Source: an uncultured Collinsella sp. (GTDB lineage Bacteria > Actinomycetota > Coriobacteriia > Coriobacteriales > Coriobacteriaceae). From it: a stretch of 64,000 bases of DNA. Under the pieces are notes generated by a model that was not told where the DNA came from, searched no databases, and worked only from the letters and a program-made list of their open reading frames with translations. Location of the stretch: the NCBI GenBank assembly GCA_900540875.1, contig UQHT01000012.1:3205-67204 (forward strand). Direction: 5' to 3'. Every line of letters begins with the position of its first letter. The first letter of the stretch is position 1. The position numbers and the translations under genes are program-made. Shown piece by piece: positions 1-6,787 of the stretch.

Positions 1-1
1 G

Positions 2-583
2 GTCGTCGAGGTCTTCGGCACCTCCGGTGGCATCATGACGAGCATGGATACCTCGGGCATCGTGACGCACCTTGAGTTCAAGATCCCGACGCGCGGCATC
101 ATGGGTCTTAAGAACCGTATCATGAACGTCACCCACGGCGAGGGCGTGTTCTACCACACCTTCCTGGAGTATGGCCCCTACGCCGGCGAGATCGGCAACC
201 GCCAGAACGGCGCCATGATCTCCATGACCACCGAGAAGGCCGTTGCCTACGCTCTGGGTACGCTGCAGGAGCGCGGTCAGCTGTTTGTTGAGCCGGGTAC
301 CGAGTGCTACGAAGGCATGATCGTGGGCGAGCGCAGCAAGGCCGGCGACATGGTCGTCAACATCGCCCGTACCAAGAACCTGGGCAACCAGCGTTCCTCG
401 ACCTCCGACATCTCCGTGCAGCTGGTGCCGCCTCGCACCTTCTCTCTGGAGGAGGCGCTGGAGTACATCGCCGACGACGAGCTGGTGGAGATTACTCCCA
501 AGAACATCCGCCTGCGCAAGCGTCTGCTCAACGCCACCGACCGTAAGAAGGCAGCCGTCCGCGCCGGCCAGGTCAACAAATAA
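2..583 (+). CDS. typA: GTP-binding ribosome-associated protein TypA/BipA, C-terminal part (5' end outside window)
   Basis: The reading frame is open from base 2 and ends at 583, so only about the last 193 residues are present. They match the C-terminal half of TypA/BipA, a translational GTPase related to EF-G that binds the 70S ribosome and affects ribosome assembly and stress adaptation. The family signature is the segment with MTSMDTSG, IPTRGIMGLKNRI and NVTHGEG, followed by GEIGNRQNGAMIS and the basic tail with ITPKNIRLRKRLL. The GTPase domain lies upstream of the window. A strong hairpin terminator follows 28 bases after the stop, so this is the end of a transcription unit. Confidence 0.96.
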   Translation, partial: VVEVFGTSGGIMTSMDTSGIVTHLEFKIPTRGIMGLKNRIMNVTHGEGVFYHTFLEYGPYAGEIGNRQNGAMISMTTEKAVAYALGTLQERGQLFVEPGTECYEGMIVGERSKAGDMVVNIARTKNLGNQRSSTSDISVQLVPPRTFSLEEALEYIADDELVEITPKNIRLRKRLLNATDRKKAAVRAGQVNK

Positions 584-610
584 GCGCTGGGGCTTATAAC
601 TGCCAATAAG

Positions 611-645
611 AAAGGGCGTCGACCGCAATGGTCGGCGCCCTTTTT
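611..645 (+). terminator. Rho-independent terminator of typA
   Basis: A GC-rich inverted repeat (AGGGCGTCGACC paired with GGTCGGCGCCCT) with a 5-base loop is followed directly by a run of T. It sits just after the typA stop codon. Confidence 0.9.
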
Positions 646-672
646 GGTGCAATGGGATCAGGTTGCTTTGCG

Positions 673-705
673 CCACCACAAAGGTGCCTGGCCCTTTTGT
701 GGTGG
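673..705. repeat. Dispersed palindrome, CCACCACAAAG family, copy 1 (reverse orientation)
   Basis: Arms CCACCACAAAG and CTTTTGTGGTGG surround a degenerate GGTGCCTGGCC centre. The reverse complement closely matches the copies at 33764-33798, 37193-37224 and 38551-38588. It lies between the ends of two convergent genes and may add transcription termination. Confidence 0.75.
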
Positions 706-712
706 TTGGCGG

Positions 713-1858
713 CTAGGCGGTGGGGAGTCCTGGCGTGTTAGCCGGCTGCTGCGGCTTGAGGTGGGCGTTGCGCCAGATGATCTGGATGGCGTAGCCGAGC
801 GTGAAGACGAAGGCTACACCGCTGACAAAGTTGCCCATAAGAGGAAGTGCCGTGAGTGCGCCCGCGACGATACCGCCCACGGCGGCCATGGCGTAGCGGT
901 TTTGGTTGTGTCCGACCATGCGCGCGACCGCGGTGCCCGTAAATGCCGCCGAGACCAAAGCGATGCCGATGACGCCGCACATGAGGGCGGCGGCGAGCGA
1001 CAGGCCTGCAATCGAGATGATGAGCAGCAGCACGGCGGGAGCGACGGCGACCGTGCCCAGAAGACCACTTACCCACAGCGGCATGGGACGCTGATGGAGC
1101 ATGCCGGCAGCGCTGGCGGTTGCGCGTGGAAAGACAAGCTCAAGCAGGATGGCGACAAAGCAGGTGGAAAGCGCCGCGGCAACGATGCCGCCGATAATGT
1201 CGTTGGCCGTAGAGGTGTTCTCGTTCTCGGTCCGGTCGATCTTGAGAGCTCCGACCTGGGCGCCCTCGGCCCGCTCGGGGTCCTGTGAGACGTGGGCGTT
1301 CACCGTGCCGGTGATGCGGGCGTTTTTACCCAGGATGAGCTTGTCGGCCCAGACCTCAACATCGCCATCGACGGTGCCGTCGATGGTTACGGTGTCGCCG
1401 GCAAGCGCCGCCGATTTGGCGGAGCCGCGCAGGGCGACCGTTTCGCCTGCCGCGTAAAAACAGTTGGCGGTGCTGCCGGTGTTGAGCACGACGTGCTGGC
1501 CGGCCACCGTGACGCTGCCATCGATTGCGGTTTTGGCGATATCGATGGTGCGTGCCGCCAGACGAACGGCGCCGCCTACGGTGCAATCGCGAATCGACAG
1601 GTTCTCACCCGCCGCGATAATATCGCGGCCGATGGAGGCGTCGTCTAGGTTGAGACTTTGGCCGGCCCAGTACAGGTCGCCTTCGATACCGGACGGAGTT
1701 GAGTCAACTTCGGTTGCGAGCACGTTTCCCGCGGTGTCGGTGCCGGCGAACGACACCGTGGGAAGTGCGGTGAGCGCGAGCGCAATCAGCGCGAATAGGA
1801 TGGTGATGCGGGCCTGCGCTTTGTGGCGCCGGATCGACGGTACTTGGTTGCAAGGCAT
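713..1858 (-). CDS. Secreted/membrane protein with polymer-forming (bactofilin-like) beta-helix repeats
   Basis: 381 residues from the ATG at 1858, chosen because GAAGG lies 7 bases upstream; an in-frame ATG at 1906 lacks such a site. Residues 13-38 form a signal peptide ending in VSFA. Residues 50-190 are short repeats of hydrophobic/glycine steps (GDLYWAGQSL, GRDIIAAGENL, GSVTVAGQHV, GDVEVWADKL) typical of right-handed beta-helix 'polymer-forming cytoskeletal' domains. The C-terminal half (about 220-370) contains four or five hydrophobic membrane segments. The architecture suggests an extracytoplasmic beta-helix held by a membrane domain; its specific job is unknown. It is convergent with typA. 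Confidence 0.75.
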   Translation of the reverse strand: MPCNQVPSIRRHKAQARITILFALIALALTALPTVSFAGTDTAGNVLATEVDSTPSGIEGDLYWAGQSLNLDDASIGRDIIAAGENLSIRDCTVGGAVRLAARTIDIAKTAIDGSVTVAGQHVVLNTGSTANCFYAAGETVALRGSAKSAALAGDTVTIDGTVDGDVEVWADKLILGKNARITGTVNAHVSQDPERAEGAQVGALKIDRTENENTSTANDIIGGIVAAALSTCFVAILLELVFPRATASAAGMLHQRPMPLWVSGLLGTVAVAPAVLLLIISIAGLSLAAALMCGVIGIALVSAAFTGTAVARMVGHNQNRYAMAAVGGIVAGALTALPLMGNFVSGVAFVFTLGYAIQIIWRNAHLKPQQPANTPGLPTA

Positions 1859-1964
1859 AGTGAATCCTTCGTTAGATACTCGACAGGTATCTAACAGGGT
1901 ACCCAACGCGCGGGCGCTCTAAAAGAATCTCTCGGTTGCATTTCGAGGGGTTGTGCTGTGCTAC

Positions 1965-2654
1965 CTACTTTTTACGGTGCAAAAAGCGCGCGATGTCTTC
2001 CTCGGTAGGGCTTTTAATGTCAAAGCGCAGTGATAGCCAACGCAGCCCCATGGTCACCACAACGCATACGACCAGCGCGGCAACATTGCTCATGAGGCCG
2101 CTCATGACGAGGGCTACATAGCTTGCCGATCCGGCGATGGCCGCGATGGCATAGAAGTTGGTGCGTTGGAAAATGCCCGGGACCACGCCCATAAAGCCGT
2201 CGCGCAGCATGCCGCCGCCCACGGCGGTAAAGAAGCCCATCATGATACATACGGCGGGCGCAAATCCGTACACCAACGCCTTGTCCGCGCCGGTTGCTGC
2301 ATAGATGCCGACCGAGATGATGTCGAGCAGGGGAATGAGTTTTTCGGGCTTATCGACGATTGCCGGGAAGATATAGATGATGGCGGCTGTGGCGATGGAG
2401 AGCGGTAGTGCCATGGGCTGGTTGAGGATGTAGACGTTGCCGACCTGGAGCGTCATATCGCGCAAAAGACCGCCGCCCAGACCGCAGACCACCGCGAGCG
2501 CGACCGCGCCCACCAGGTCGAGCTTGTGCTCGCGAGCGACCAGCACGCCCGAGATCGATGCCGCGACAACGGCGAACATCTCGAGCCAAAATGGGATAGC
2601 GACCATGGCATCCGAGGCATGTGAGGTAACGGTCATAGCGGCGACGACGGGCAA
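1965..2654 (-). CDS. TRIC/UPF0126-family (YicG-like) membrane channel protein
   Basis: 229 residues with seven predicted hydrophobic segments and two internally repeated glycine-rich signatures, GLGGGLLRDM and AVGGGMLRDGFMG, which define the UPF0126/trimeric intracellular cation channel family. Bacterial members form trimeric cation channels in the cytoplasmic membrane; the physiological ion is not settled. The chosen start is TTG at 2654 because AAGGA lies 7 bases upstream; the next in-frame ATG (2636) has no ribosome-binding site at proper spacing. It appears to be a single-gene unit. Confidence 0.85.
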   Translation of the reverse strand: MPVVAAMTVTSHASDAMVAIPFWLEMFAVVAASISGVLVAREHKLDLVGAVALAVVCGLGGGLLRDMTLQVGNVYILNQPMALPLSIATAAIIYIFPAIVDKPEKLIPLLDIISVGIYAATGADKALVYGFAPAVCIMMGFFTAVGGGMLRDGFMGVVPGIFQRTNFYAIAAIAGSASYVALVMSGLMSNVAALVVCVVVTMGLRWLSLRFDIKSPTEEDIARFLHRKK

Positions 2655-2774
2655 GATGGAATCCTTCTGATTGCGAGTTTAGACAATGCCCGTACATAGT
2701 ACATGGTTGGCGGCGATTGCGACCCCATTGCTCGGCAAACGGTAGGGACTGGGCGCGGCCATAGGTCCCAAACA

Positions 2775-2835
2775 TGTACATCAGCCTCCAAAGATGTCGA
2801 AAAATGTCGTTTTTGAAGGATGGTGTACATGTTTT
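2775..2835. repeat. 61-bp palindromic direct repeat, copy A (flanks nuclease gene)
   Basis: A 61-base unit beginning TGTACATCAGCCTCC and ending GGTGTACATGTTTT recurs at 3977-4037 in the same orientation with about five mismatches. Each copy is itself an imperfect palindrome: outer arms TGTACAtcA/TGrTGTACA, inner arms CCTCCAAA/TTTTTGgAGG. Copies A and B bracket the DUF559-like gene. Confidence 0.85.
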
Positions 2836-2857
2836 GGCGCGCGCCGAGCGGGTGACG

Positions 2858-3865
2858 TTACTCGGAGGGCGTCTCTATGTCCTTCGTGCCCTTCCAGTTG
2901 CGGATAAGCGCCTTTCGCAGTTCGTTTTGCTTTCGCTGGTACTCGGCATCGGTGCATCGGGGCATACCGAGTGCTTCGCGGATATTGTTCATGGCACGGT
3001 GAAAAGCGAGTTGACTGGCAAATTGCGCTGAGGTGAGTGTGACGATGCGATAACCCATTTGGGCGAGCACAGCCTCTCGCTCCGCATCTGCTCCCTTACG
3101 TTCGACCGCGTCGTGAAAGCCACCCTTATATTCGATGCCGAGCTCTCTGCGCTTATAGGTAATGAGGGCATCGATTTTGAGTGTTTGGGCTTTGGTGCAA
3201 TGCCAAAGACGTTGAGGGATCTCGAGCGGTCGGTTGAGCTCGATGCCTCGAATGCCAACGCCGCCTTCGCTTGTCGGAAGTGAAAGGGCGATTGCCGATG
3301 CAGTCTCCATAGGCGAGGCCGAGTGGTCGTAGACATGTCTGAGCGCGAGTCGCGCGCGTGTGGCACCGGGTTTGCCGGGGTATTGATCGAGCAGCTCGAC
3401 AATTACATCCTTGGAGGTGGTTGCTGGTTGCTCGGTATAAGGGTCAGAGGGATTAAGGCCCATGCGATAGTCGCCGCAAACTTCGTAGCCATACTCGAGG
3501 TATTCGATTCTATCCATCCACTCGGCGGCGAGCACGAAGGTGAAGGCTTCGTCGGTGATAAAGATGCCGGGCGTAAGCTCGTCAATATGGCCGTAGGGTA
3601 GGCTTTGGCCGAGAACATGGCAAGTGACACCGTTGGTGCGAATTCGCTCGAAAGCAAACACTACGGAGATATCGATAGTCTTGAACATATCGGGCGGAAT
3701 GCCGCAGTCGGTGAGGGCCTGTCGTATGCGCGCGATGCGTTGCTGGGTGGAGAGACCTCTTGCGCCTATCTGGTAGTCGTGTTGCGCGACCGCTTGAACC
3801 AGGCCTTGTGGCACGTGATGGACGAGCCATGCAGTTCTATGCGAAATGAGAACAGGGGTATCCAT
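2858..3865 (-). CDS. DUF559/Vsr-like PD-(D/E)XK domain protein, AbiEi-C-like
   Basis: 335 residues from the ATG at 3865, which has GAGAGG about 7 bases upstream; in-frame codons further upstream lack such a site. The N-terminal 200 residues are not recognised in detail. The middle has the SPMETASAIALSLP segment typical of actinobacterial DUF559/AbiEi-related proteins. Residues about 255-300 hold a nuclease-type core: KIDALITYKRRELGIEYKG supplies the D...E-x-K signature, followed by a helix and GYRIVTL. Such proteins are often solitary and uncharacterised; a nicking or repair role like Vsr is only a possibility. The gene lies between two 61-bp direct repeats and near a tRNA-Ser locus, which suggests a mobile cassette. 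Confidence 0.7.
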   Translation of the reverse strand: MDTPVLISHRTAWLVHHVPQGLVQAVAQHDYQIGARGLSTQQRIARIRQALTDCGIPPDMFKTIDISVVFAFERIRTNGVTCHVLGQSLPYGHIDELTPGIFITDEAFTFVLAAEWMDRIEYLEYGYEVCGDYRMGLNPSDPYTEQPATTSKDVIVELLDQYPGKPGATRARLALRHVYDHSASPMETASAIALSLPTSEGGVGIRGIELNRPLEIPQRLWHCTKAQTLKIDALITYKRRELGIEYKGGFHDAVERKGADAEREAVLAQMGYRIVTLTSAQFASQLAFHRAMNNIREALGMPRCTDAEYQRKQNELRKALIRNWKGTKDIETPSE

Positions 3866-3976
3866 TGGGGACCTCTCGCTCTGAGTCGATACCCAACTCT
3901 TATGTCCGTTGAGGTGGGGAAATATACCGGATGCAGGCAAAACGGTCGATCGTCCGCCGAGCATAATATGCAAAGG

Positions 3977-4037
3977 TGTACACCAGCCTCCAAAGATGTC
4001 GAGAAATGTCGTTTTTGGAGGGTGATGTACATGTTTT
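3977..4037. repeat. 61-bp palindromic direct repeat, copy B
   Basis: Second copy of the unit at 2775-2835, beginning TGTACACCAGCCTCC. It lies upstream of the nuclease gene and ends 11 bases before the inverted tRNA-Ser fragment. Confidence 0.85.
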
Positions 4038-4048
4038 TGAGGGAGGGC

Positions 4049-4073
4049 GGGTTCGAATCCCTCCTCCTCCGCC
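4049..4073 (+). other. Isolated tRNA-Ser 3' fragment (T-arm and acceptor) in inverted orientation
   Basis: These 25 bases are identical to the reverse complement of 4139-4163, the T-loop and 3' acceptor strand of the neighbouring tRNA-Ser(CGA). No 5' half of a tRNA precedes them, so this is not a functional tRNA. Duplicated tRNA 3' ends are classic integration scars; the inverted orientation is unusual. Confidence 0.85.
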
Positions 4074-4097
4074 GTATTTGCTTGTAAGGGACTCTAA

Positions 4098-4125
4098 ACA
4101 AAAAAGCCCCCGTTTTCGGGAGCTT
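4098..4125 (-). terminator. Terminator downstream of tRNA-Ser(CGA)
   Basis: Read on the minus strand, AAGCTCCCG pairs with CGGGGGCTT and is followed by TTTTTT. It lies between the tRNA-Ser(CGA) gene and its inverted 3' fragment. Confidence 0.85.
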
Positions 4126-4137
4126 TCTCAACCAAAA

Positions 4138-4228
4138 TGGCGGAGGAGGAGGGATTCGAACCCTCGTGACCTTATACAGGCCAAACGGTTTTCGAGACCG
4201 CCGCATTCAACCACTCTGCCACCCCTCC
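4138..4228 (-). tRNA. tRNA-Ser (anticodon CGA)
   Basis: The minus strand folds as a class II tRNA: acceptor GGAGGGG/CTCCTCC, D-arm with GCAGAGTGG, anticodon stem GCGGT/ACCGT with loop CTCGAAA (anticodon CGA, reads UCG), a long serine-type variable arm, T-loop TTCGAAT, discriminator G and an encoded CCA. Confidence 0.96.
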
Positions 4229-4235
4229 GCGTGGG

Positions 4236-4268
4236 GTAAAAACAAAGCAGGCTCGAAGGCCTGCTTTG
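4236..4268 (-). terminator. Terminator downstream of tRNA-Ser(GGA)
   Basis: On the minus strand AAAGCAGGC pairs with GCCTGCTTT and is followed by GTTTTTACC. It separates the two tRNA-Ser genes. Confidence 0.75.
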
Positions 4269-4276
4269 GAATTAAC

Positions 4277-4367
4277 TGGCGGAGAGTCAGGGATTTGAAC
4301 CCTGGAGACGCTTTTGACGCCTACACGATTTCCAATCGTGCTCCTTCGGCCACTCGGACAACTCTCC
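4277..4367 (-). tRNA. tRNA-Ser (anticodon GGA)
   Basis: The minus strand begins GGAGAGTTGTCCGAGTGG, with anticodon loop TTGGAAA (anticodon GGA, reads UCC/UCU), a long variable arm, T-loop TTCAAAT, discriminator G and an encoded CCA. It is 48 bases upstream of tRNA-Ser(CGA) on the same strand. Confidence 0.96.
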
Positions 4368-4771
4368 GTTAAATGCGAAAGTCAGTATACACGAGGAACC
4401 GCAAAGTGCAAACAGAAAAGTTGGCATTTTTTAAAACGCTTGGCCGCGCTTGTCGTTGCAGTGGGGTTTGAGGTGCCAAAAAACGGCTTCCGACCAGCGT
4501 GGTTGATTAACTCAATTGTTCAAAAGGGGTATTCATAAGCGACTTGGCAATGAATTTAAAAATCTTTGGGTGGCGCTGTGGACCACTGGTATGCATTTTG
4601 CGACCACAGCCTTGTGCCCGTTGACCTGTGGCTTGGCTCAGCTTGTCCCCGCGGCGTCGTATCTTGTCCACAAATCCGTCAAGCACTTGGTCAGCATTTG
4701 GTTGGAAGACGCATGAAACGTCGTGCGAGTATGGGCATATGTGGAGGTCATGAGGTTGTAGCTGCATATTC
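4368..4771. other. Non-coding stretch between tRNA-Ser and the rpsF promoter
   Basis: About 400 bases without a convincing gene. Short open frames (for example 4516-4716) have no ribosome-binding site and no recognisable protein. One exact TTGTCCACA (4664-4672), the actinobacterial DnaA-box consensus, is present; a single box is not an origin. Confidence 0.6.
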
Positions 4772-4800
4772 TTGCGGCCTAGGAGGTTGAAAGATATTAT
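4772..4800 (+). promoter_or_regulatory. Sigma70-type promoter of the rpsF operon
   Basis: TTGCGG (4772-4777) and TATTAT (4795-4800) are separated by exactly 17 bases. A start near 4807 would give a leader of about 65 bases that contains the hairpin at 4817-4845. Confidence 0.6.
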
Positions 4801-4816
4801 TACCAAGTCTTTTCCT

Positions 4817-4845
4817 GCTTCAGGCGCACCTTCACGACCTGAAGC
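4817..4845 (+). promoter_or_regulatory. Leader hairpin upstream of rpsF, possible S6:S18 autoregulatory element
   Basis: GCTTCAGG and CCTGAAGC form a perfect 8-bp stem around a 13-base loop, ending 12 bases before the AGGAGG site of rpsF. Many bacteria carry an S6:S18-binding structure in this leader. The position fits, but I could not confirm the conserved bulged CCG motif. Confidence 0.45.
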
Positions 4846-4871
4846 CACATTTGCCCAGAGGAGGTGACAAT

Positions 4872-5165
4872 ATGAAGGCTTATGAACTGCTGTTCTTTGT
4901 TGACCCGTCGCTCGACCCCGAGACTCGTCTCGCTGTTATGAAGCGTATCGATACCACGATCGCTGAGGGCGCTGGCAAGGTCGACTCCGTTGACGACTGG
5001 GGCAAGCGCAAGCTCGCCTACGAGATCAACGACCTCACCGATGGTGACTACACCCTCATCAACTTCCACGCAGATCCTACCCAGATCGCCGAGCTTGATC
5101 GCATCCTGCGCATCACCGACGCTGTGGTCCGCCACATGATCGTCCGTCGCGACGACCAGGAGTAA
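4872..5165 (+). CDS. rpsF: 30S ribosomal protein S6
   Basis: 97 residues starting at MKAYELLFFVDPSLDPE; the ATG at 4872 follows GAGGAGGTGACAAT, which decides against the longer open frame. The sequence has the S6 ferredoxin-like fold markers: DDWGKRKLAYEINDLTDGDYTLINF in the middle and the C-terminal ILRITDAVVRHMIVR. S6 binds 16S rRNA in the platform of the small subunit together with S18, encoded two genes downstream. It is first in the operon rpsF-ssb-rpsR-rplI, the standard bacterial order. Confidence 0.97.
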   Translation: MKAYELLFFVDPSLDPETRLAVMKRIDTTIAEGAGKVDSVDDWGKRKLAYEINDLTDGDYTLINFHADPTQIAELDRILRITDAVVRHMIVRRDDQE

Positions 5166-5213
5166 GACTGTCGTTTTGGACTGGGCTTGTGCCCCAAGAG
5201 GAAGTAGTGAGTT

Positions 5214-5666
5214 ATGAGCATCAATCGAGTGAACATCACCGGTAACCTCACCCGCGATCCCGAGCTGCGCGCCACCGCCGGCGGAACCCAGGTTCTGTCC
5301 TTTGGCGTCGCCGTCAACGATCGTCGCCGTAACGCGCAGACTGGCGAGTGGGAGGACTATCCCAACTTTGTCGACTGCACTATGTTCGGCACCCGCGCCG
5401 AGGCCGTGAGCCGTTTCCTGGCAAAGGGAAACAAGGTCGCGATCGAGGGCAAGCTGCGCTACAGCTCTTGGGAGCGCGACGGCCAGCGCCGGAGCAAGCT
5501 TGAGGTCATCGTCGATGAGATCGAGTTTATGAGCTCCCGTGGTGGCCAGGGTGGCTACGATCAGGGCGGTTATGCCCCCGCAGCTCCCGCGCCTGCAGCA
5601 CGTCCTGCCGCACCGGTGGCTACGCCGCCCGCGGTCGACGTCTACGATGAGGACATCCCGTTCTAA
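5214..5666 (+). CDS. ssb: Single-stranded DNA-binding protein
   Basis: 150 residues. The N-terminal 110 residues form the OB fold, with SINRVNITGNLTRDPELR at the start and FVDCTMFGTRAE in the middle. A Gly/Gln/Ala/Pro-rich linker leads to the acidic tip DVYDEDIPF, the peptide that recruits replication and repair partners. SSB coats single-stranded DNA at forks and repair sites. GAGGAAG precedes the ATG. It lies between rpsF and rpsR, 48 bases after rpsF, in the conserved ribosomal/replication operon. Confidence 0.97.
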   Translation: MSINRVNITGNLTRDPELRATAGGTQVLSFGVAVNDRRRNAQTGEWEDYPNFVDCTMFGTRAEAVSRFLAKGNKVAIEGKLRYSSWERDGQRRSKLEVIVDEIEFMSSRGGQGGYDQGGYAPAAPAPAARPAAPVATPPAVDVYDEDIPF

Positions 5667-5738
5667 GGGTTGTTCACCTATTTTTGAGTGAGAGGCGGCT
5701 TCGGTTCGCCGAAGTTGCCAAATGAAAGGTATTTTGAC

Positions 5739-6005
5739 ATGGCTAATGATTTTTCTGCACGTCAGCCGCGTCGTAAGTACTGCCAGTTCTGCAAGGAGAA
5801 CACTGAGTTCATCGACTATAAGGACACTCAGCTTCTCCGTAAGTACATGACCGACCGTGGCAAGATCAAGCCCCGTCGCGTCACTGGCGCTTGCACGCAG
5901 CATCAGCATGACATCGCCAACGCCATCAAGCGCGCCCGCGAGATGGCTCTCCTGCCGTACACCGTCCCCGTGGTTTCCTCTCGTGGCAACCGCGACCGCG
6001 GCTAA
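5739..6005 (+). CDS. rpsR: 30S ribosomal protein S18
   Basis: 88 residues from the ATG at 5739 (preceded by AAAGG); the longer open frame from 5688 has no ribosome-binding site. The core contains RRKYCQFCKEN, YKDTQLLRKYMTDRGKI and RRVTGACTQHQ. The CxxC...C...H arrangement marks the zinc-ligand ('C+') form of S18. S18 partners with S6 on the 30S platform. It is 15 bases upstream of rplI and cotranscribed with it. Confidence 0.96.
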   Translation: MANDFSARQPRRKYCQFCKENTEFIDYKDTQLLRKYMTDRGKIKPRRVTGACTQHQHDIANAIKRAREMALLPYTVPVVSSRGNRDRG

Positions 6006-6020
6006 GAAGGGAGGCGCATC

Positions 6021-6560
6021 ATGAAGGTTATTCTTCTCGATGAGATCAAGGGCAAGGGCGGCGAGGGTGACGTCGTAGAGGTCGCTCAGGGTTACGCTGA
6101 GAACTTCCTGTTCCCCAAGAAGCTCGCTGTTGCCGCCACCAAGGGCAACCTCAAGCAGCTTGACGAGCGTCGCAACAACATCGCCAAGCGCGAGGCCGTC
6201 CGCCTGGCTACCGCCAACGAGACCAAGGCTGCCTTCGAGGGCAAGACGGTCACCGTTGACGTCAAGGTCGGCGACGAGGGCATCCTCTTTGGCTCCGTTA
6301 CCGCCGCTATGATCGCTGACGCCATCAAGGCTCAGCTCGGTATGGACATCGACCGCAAGCGCGTCGAGCTCGGTAAGCCCATCAAGGTTGCCGGTGCCCA
6401 CACCGTTGCCATCTCGCTGTACCGCGAGATCAAGGCCGAGGTTGTCGTTCTCGTCGGCGTTACCGCCGAGGAGCTCGCTGCCGAGGCTGAGGTCGAGGAG
6501 GCCGCTGAGGTCGCCGAGGCCGAGACCGCCGAGGTCGAGACTGAGGCTGCTGCCGAGTAG
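6021..6560 (+). CDS. rplI: 50S ribosomal protein L9 with acidic C-terminal extension
   Basis: 179 residues, against about 148 for typical L9. The N-terminal domain MKVILLDEIKGKGGEGDVVEVAQGYAENFLFPK is diagnostic, followed by the long connecting helix and the C-terminal rRNA-binding domain (RVELGKPIKVAGAHTVAISLY). The last 35 residues are an added, almost purely Ala/Glu/Val tail that resembles no standard L9 domain. L9 binds the base of the L1 stalk and helps maintain reading frame. GGGAGG precedes the ATG; a terminator follows the stop. Confidence 0.96.
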   Translation: MKVILLDEIKGKGGEGDVVEVAQGYAENFLFPKKLAVAATKGNLKQLDERRNNIAKREAVRLATANETKAAFEGKTVTVDVKVGDEGILFGSVTAAMIADAIKAQLGMDIDRKRVELGKPIKVAGAHTVAISLYREIKAEVVVLVGVTAEELAAEAEVEEAAEVAEAETAEVETEAAAE

Positions 6561-6593
6561 CATTTGCTGCAACGCAACAATCTTGTTCTAAGA

Positions 6594-6632
6594 AGGGCGC
6601 TCTGGGAAACCGGGGCGCCCTTTTTGTTTTTT
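6594..6632 (+). terminator. Terminator of the rpsF-ssb-rpsR-rplI operon
   Basis: AGGGCGC and GCGCCCT pair around a GC-rich loop and are followed by a long T-rich run. Confidence 0.9.
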
Positions 6633-6787
6633 TTGCGCTGAGTGAGTGTCATGGCGAACGTTGCGTCGAAGTCCTATATACGGGACCGTTCATCCGTTTC
6701 GTTCGGTGATGATTGGCGGCGTGCGGCCCGTTTTGGGACCGTGGCTGATACTATGGATGCTCGCAAGCGATATGAATGAGGATGCTC

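Noticed and set aside
4664..4672. TTGTCCACA DnaA box near rpsF-dnaB, suggestive of a replication origin
   Set aside because: Only one exact box, no AT-rich unwinding region, no dnaA or dnaN nearby.
4800..6572. 590-codon minus-strand open frame over rpsF-rplI
   Set aside because: Antisense to four certain genes; Leu/Gly/Asp-rich composition typical of a shadow frame.
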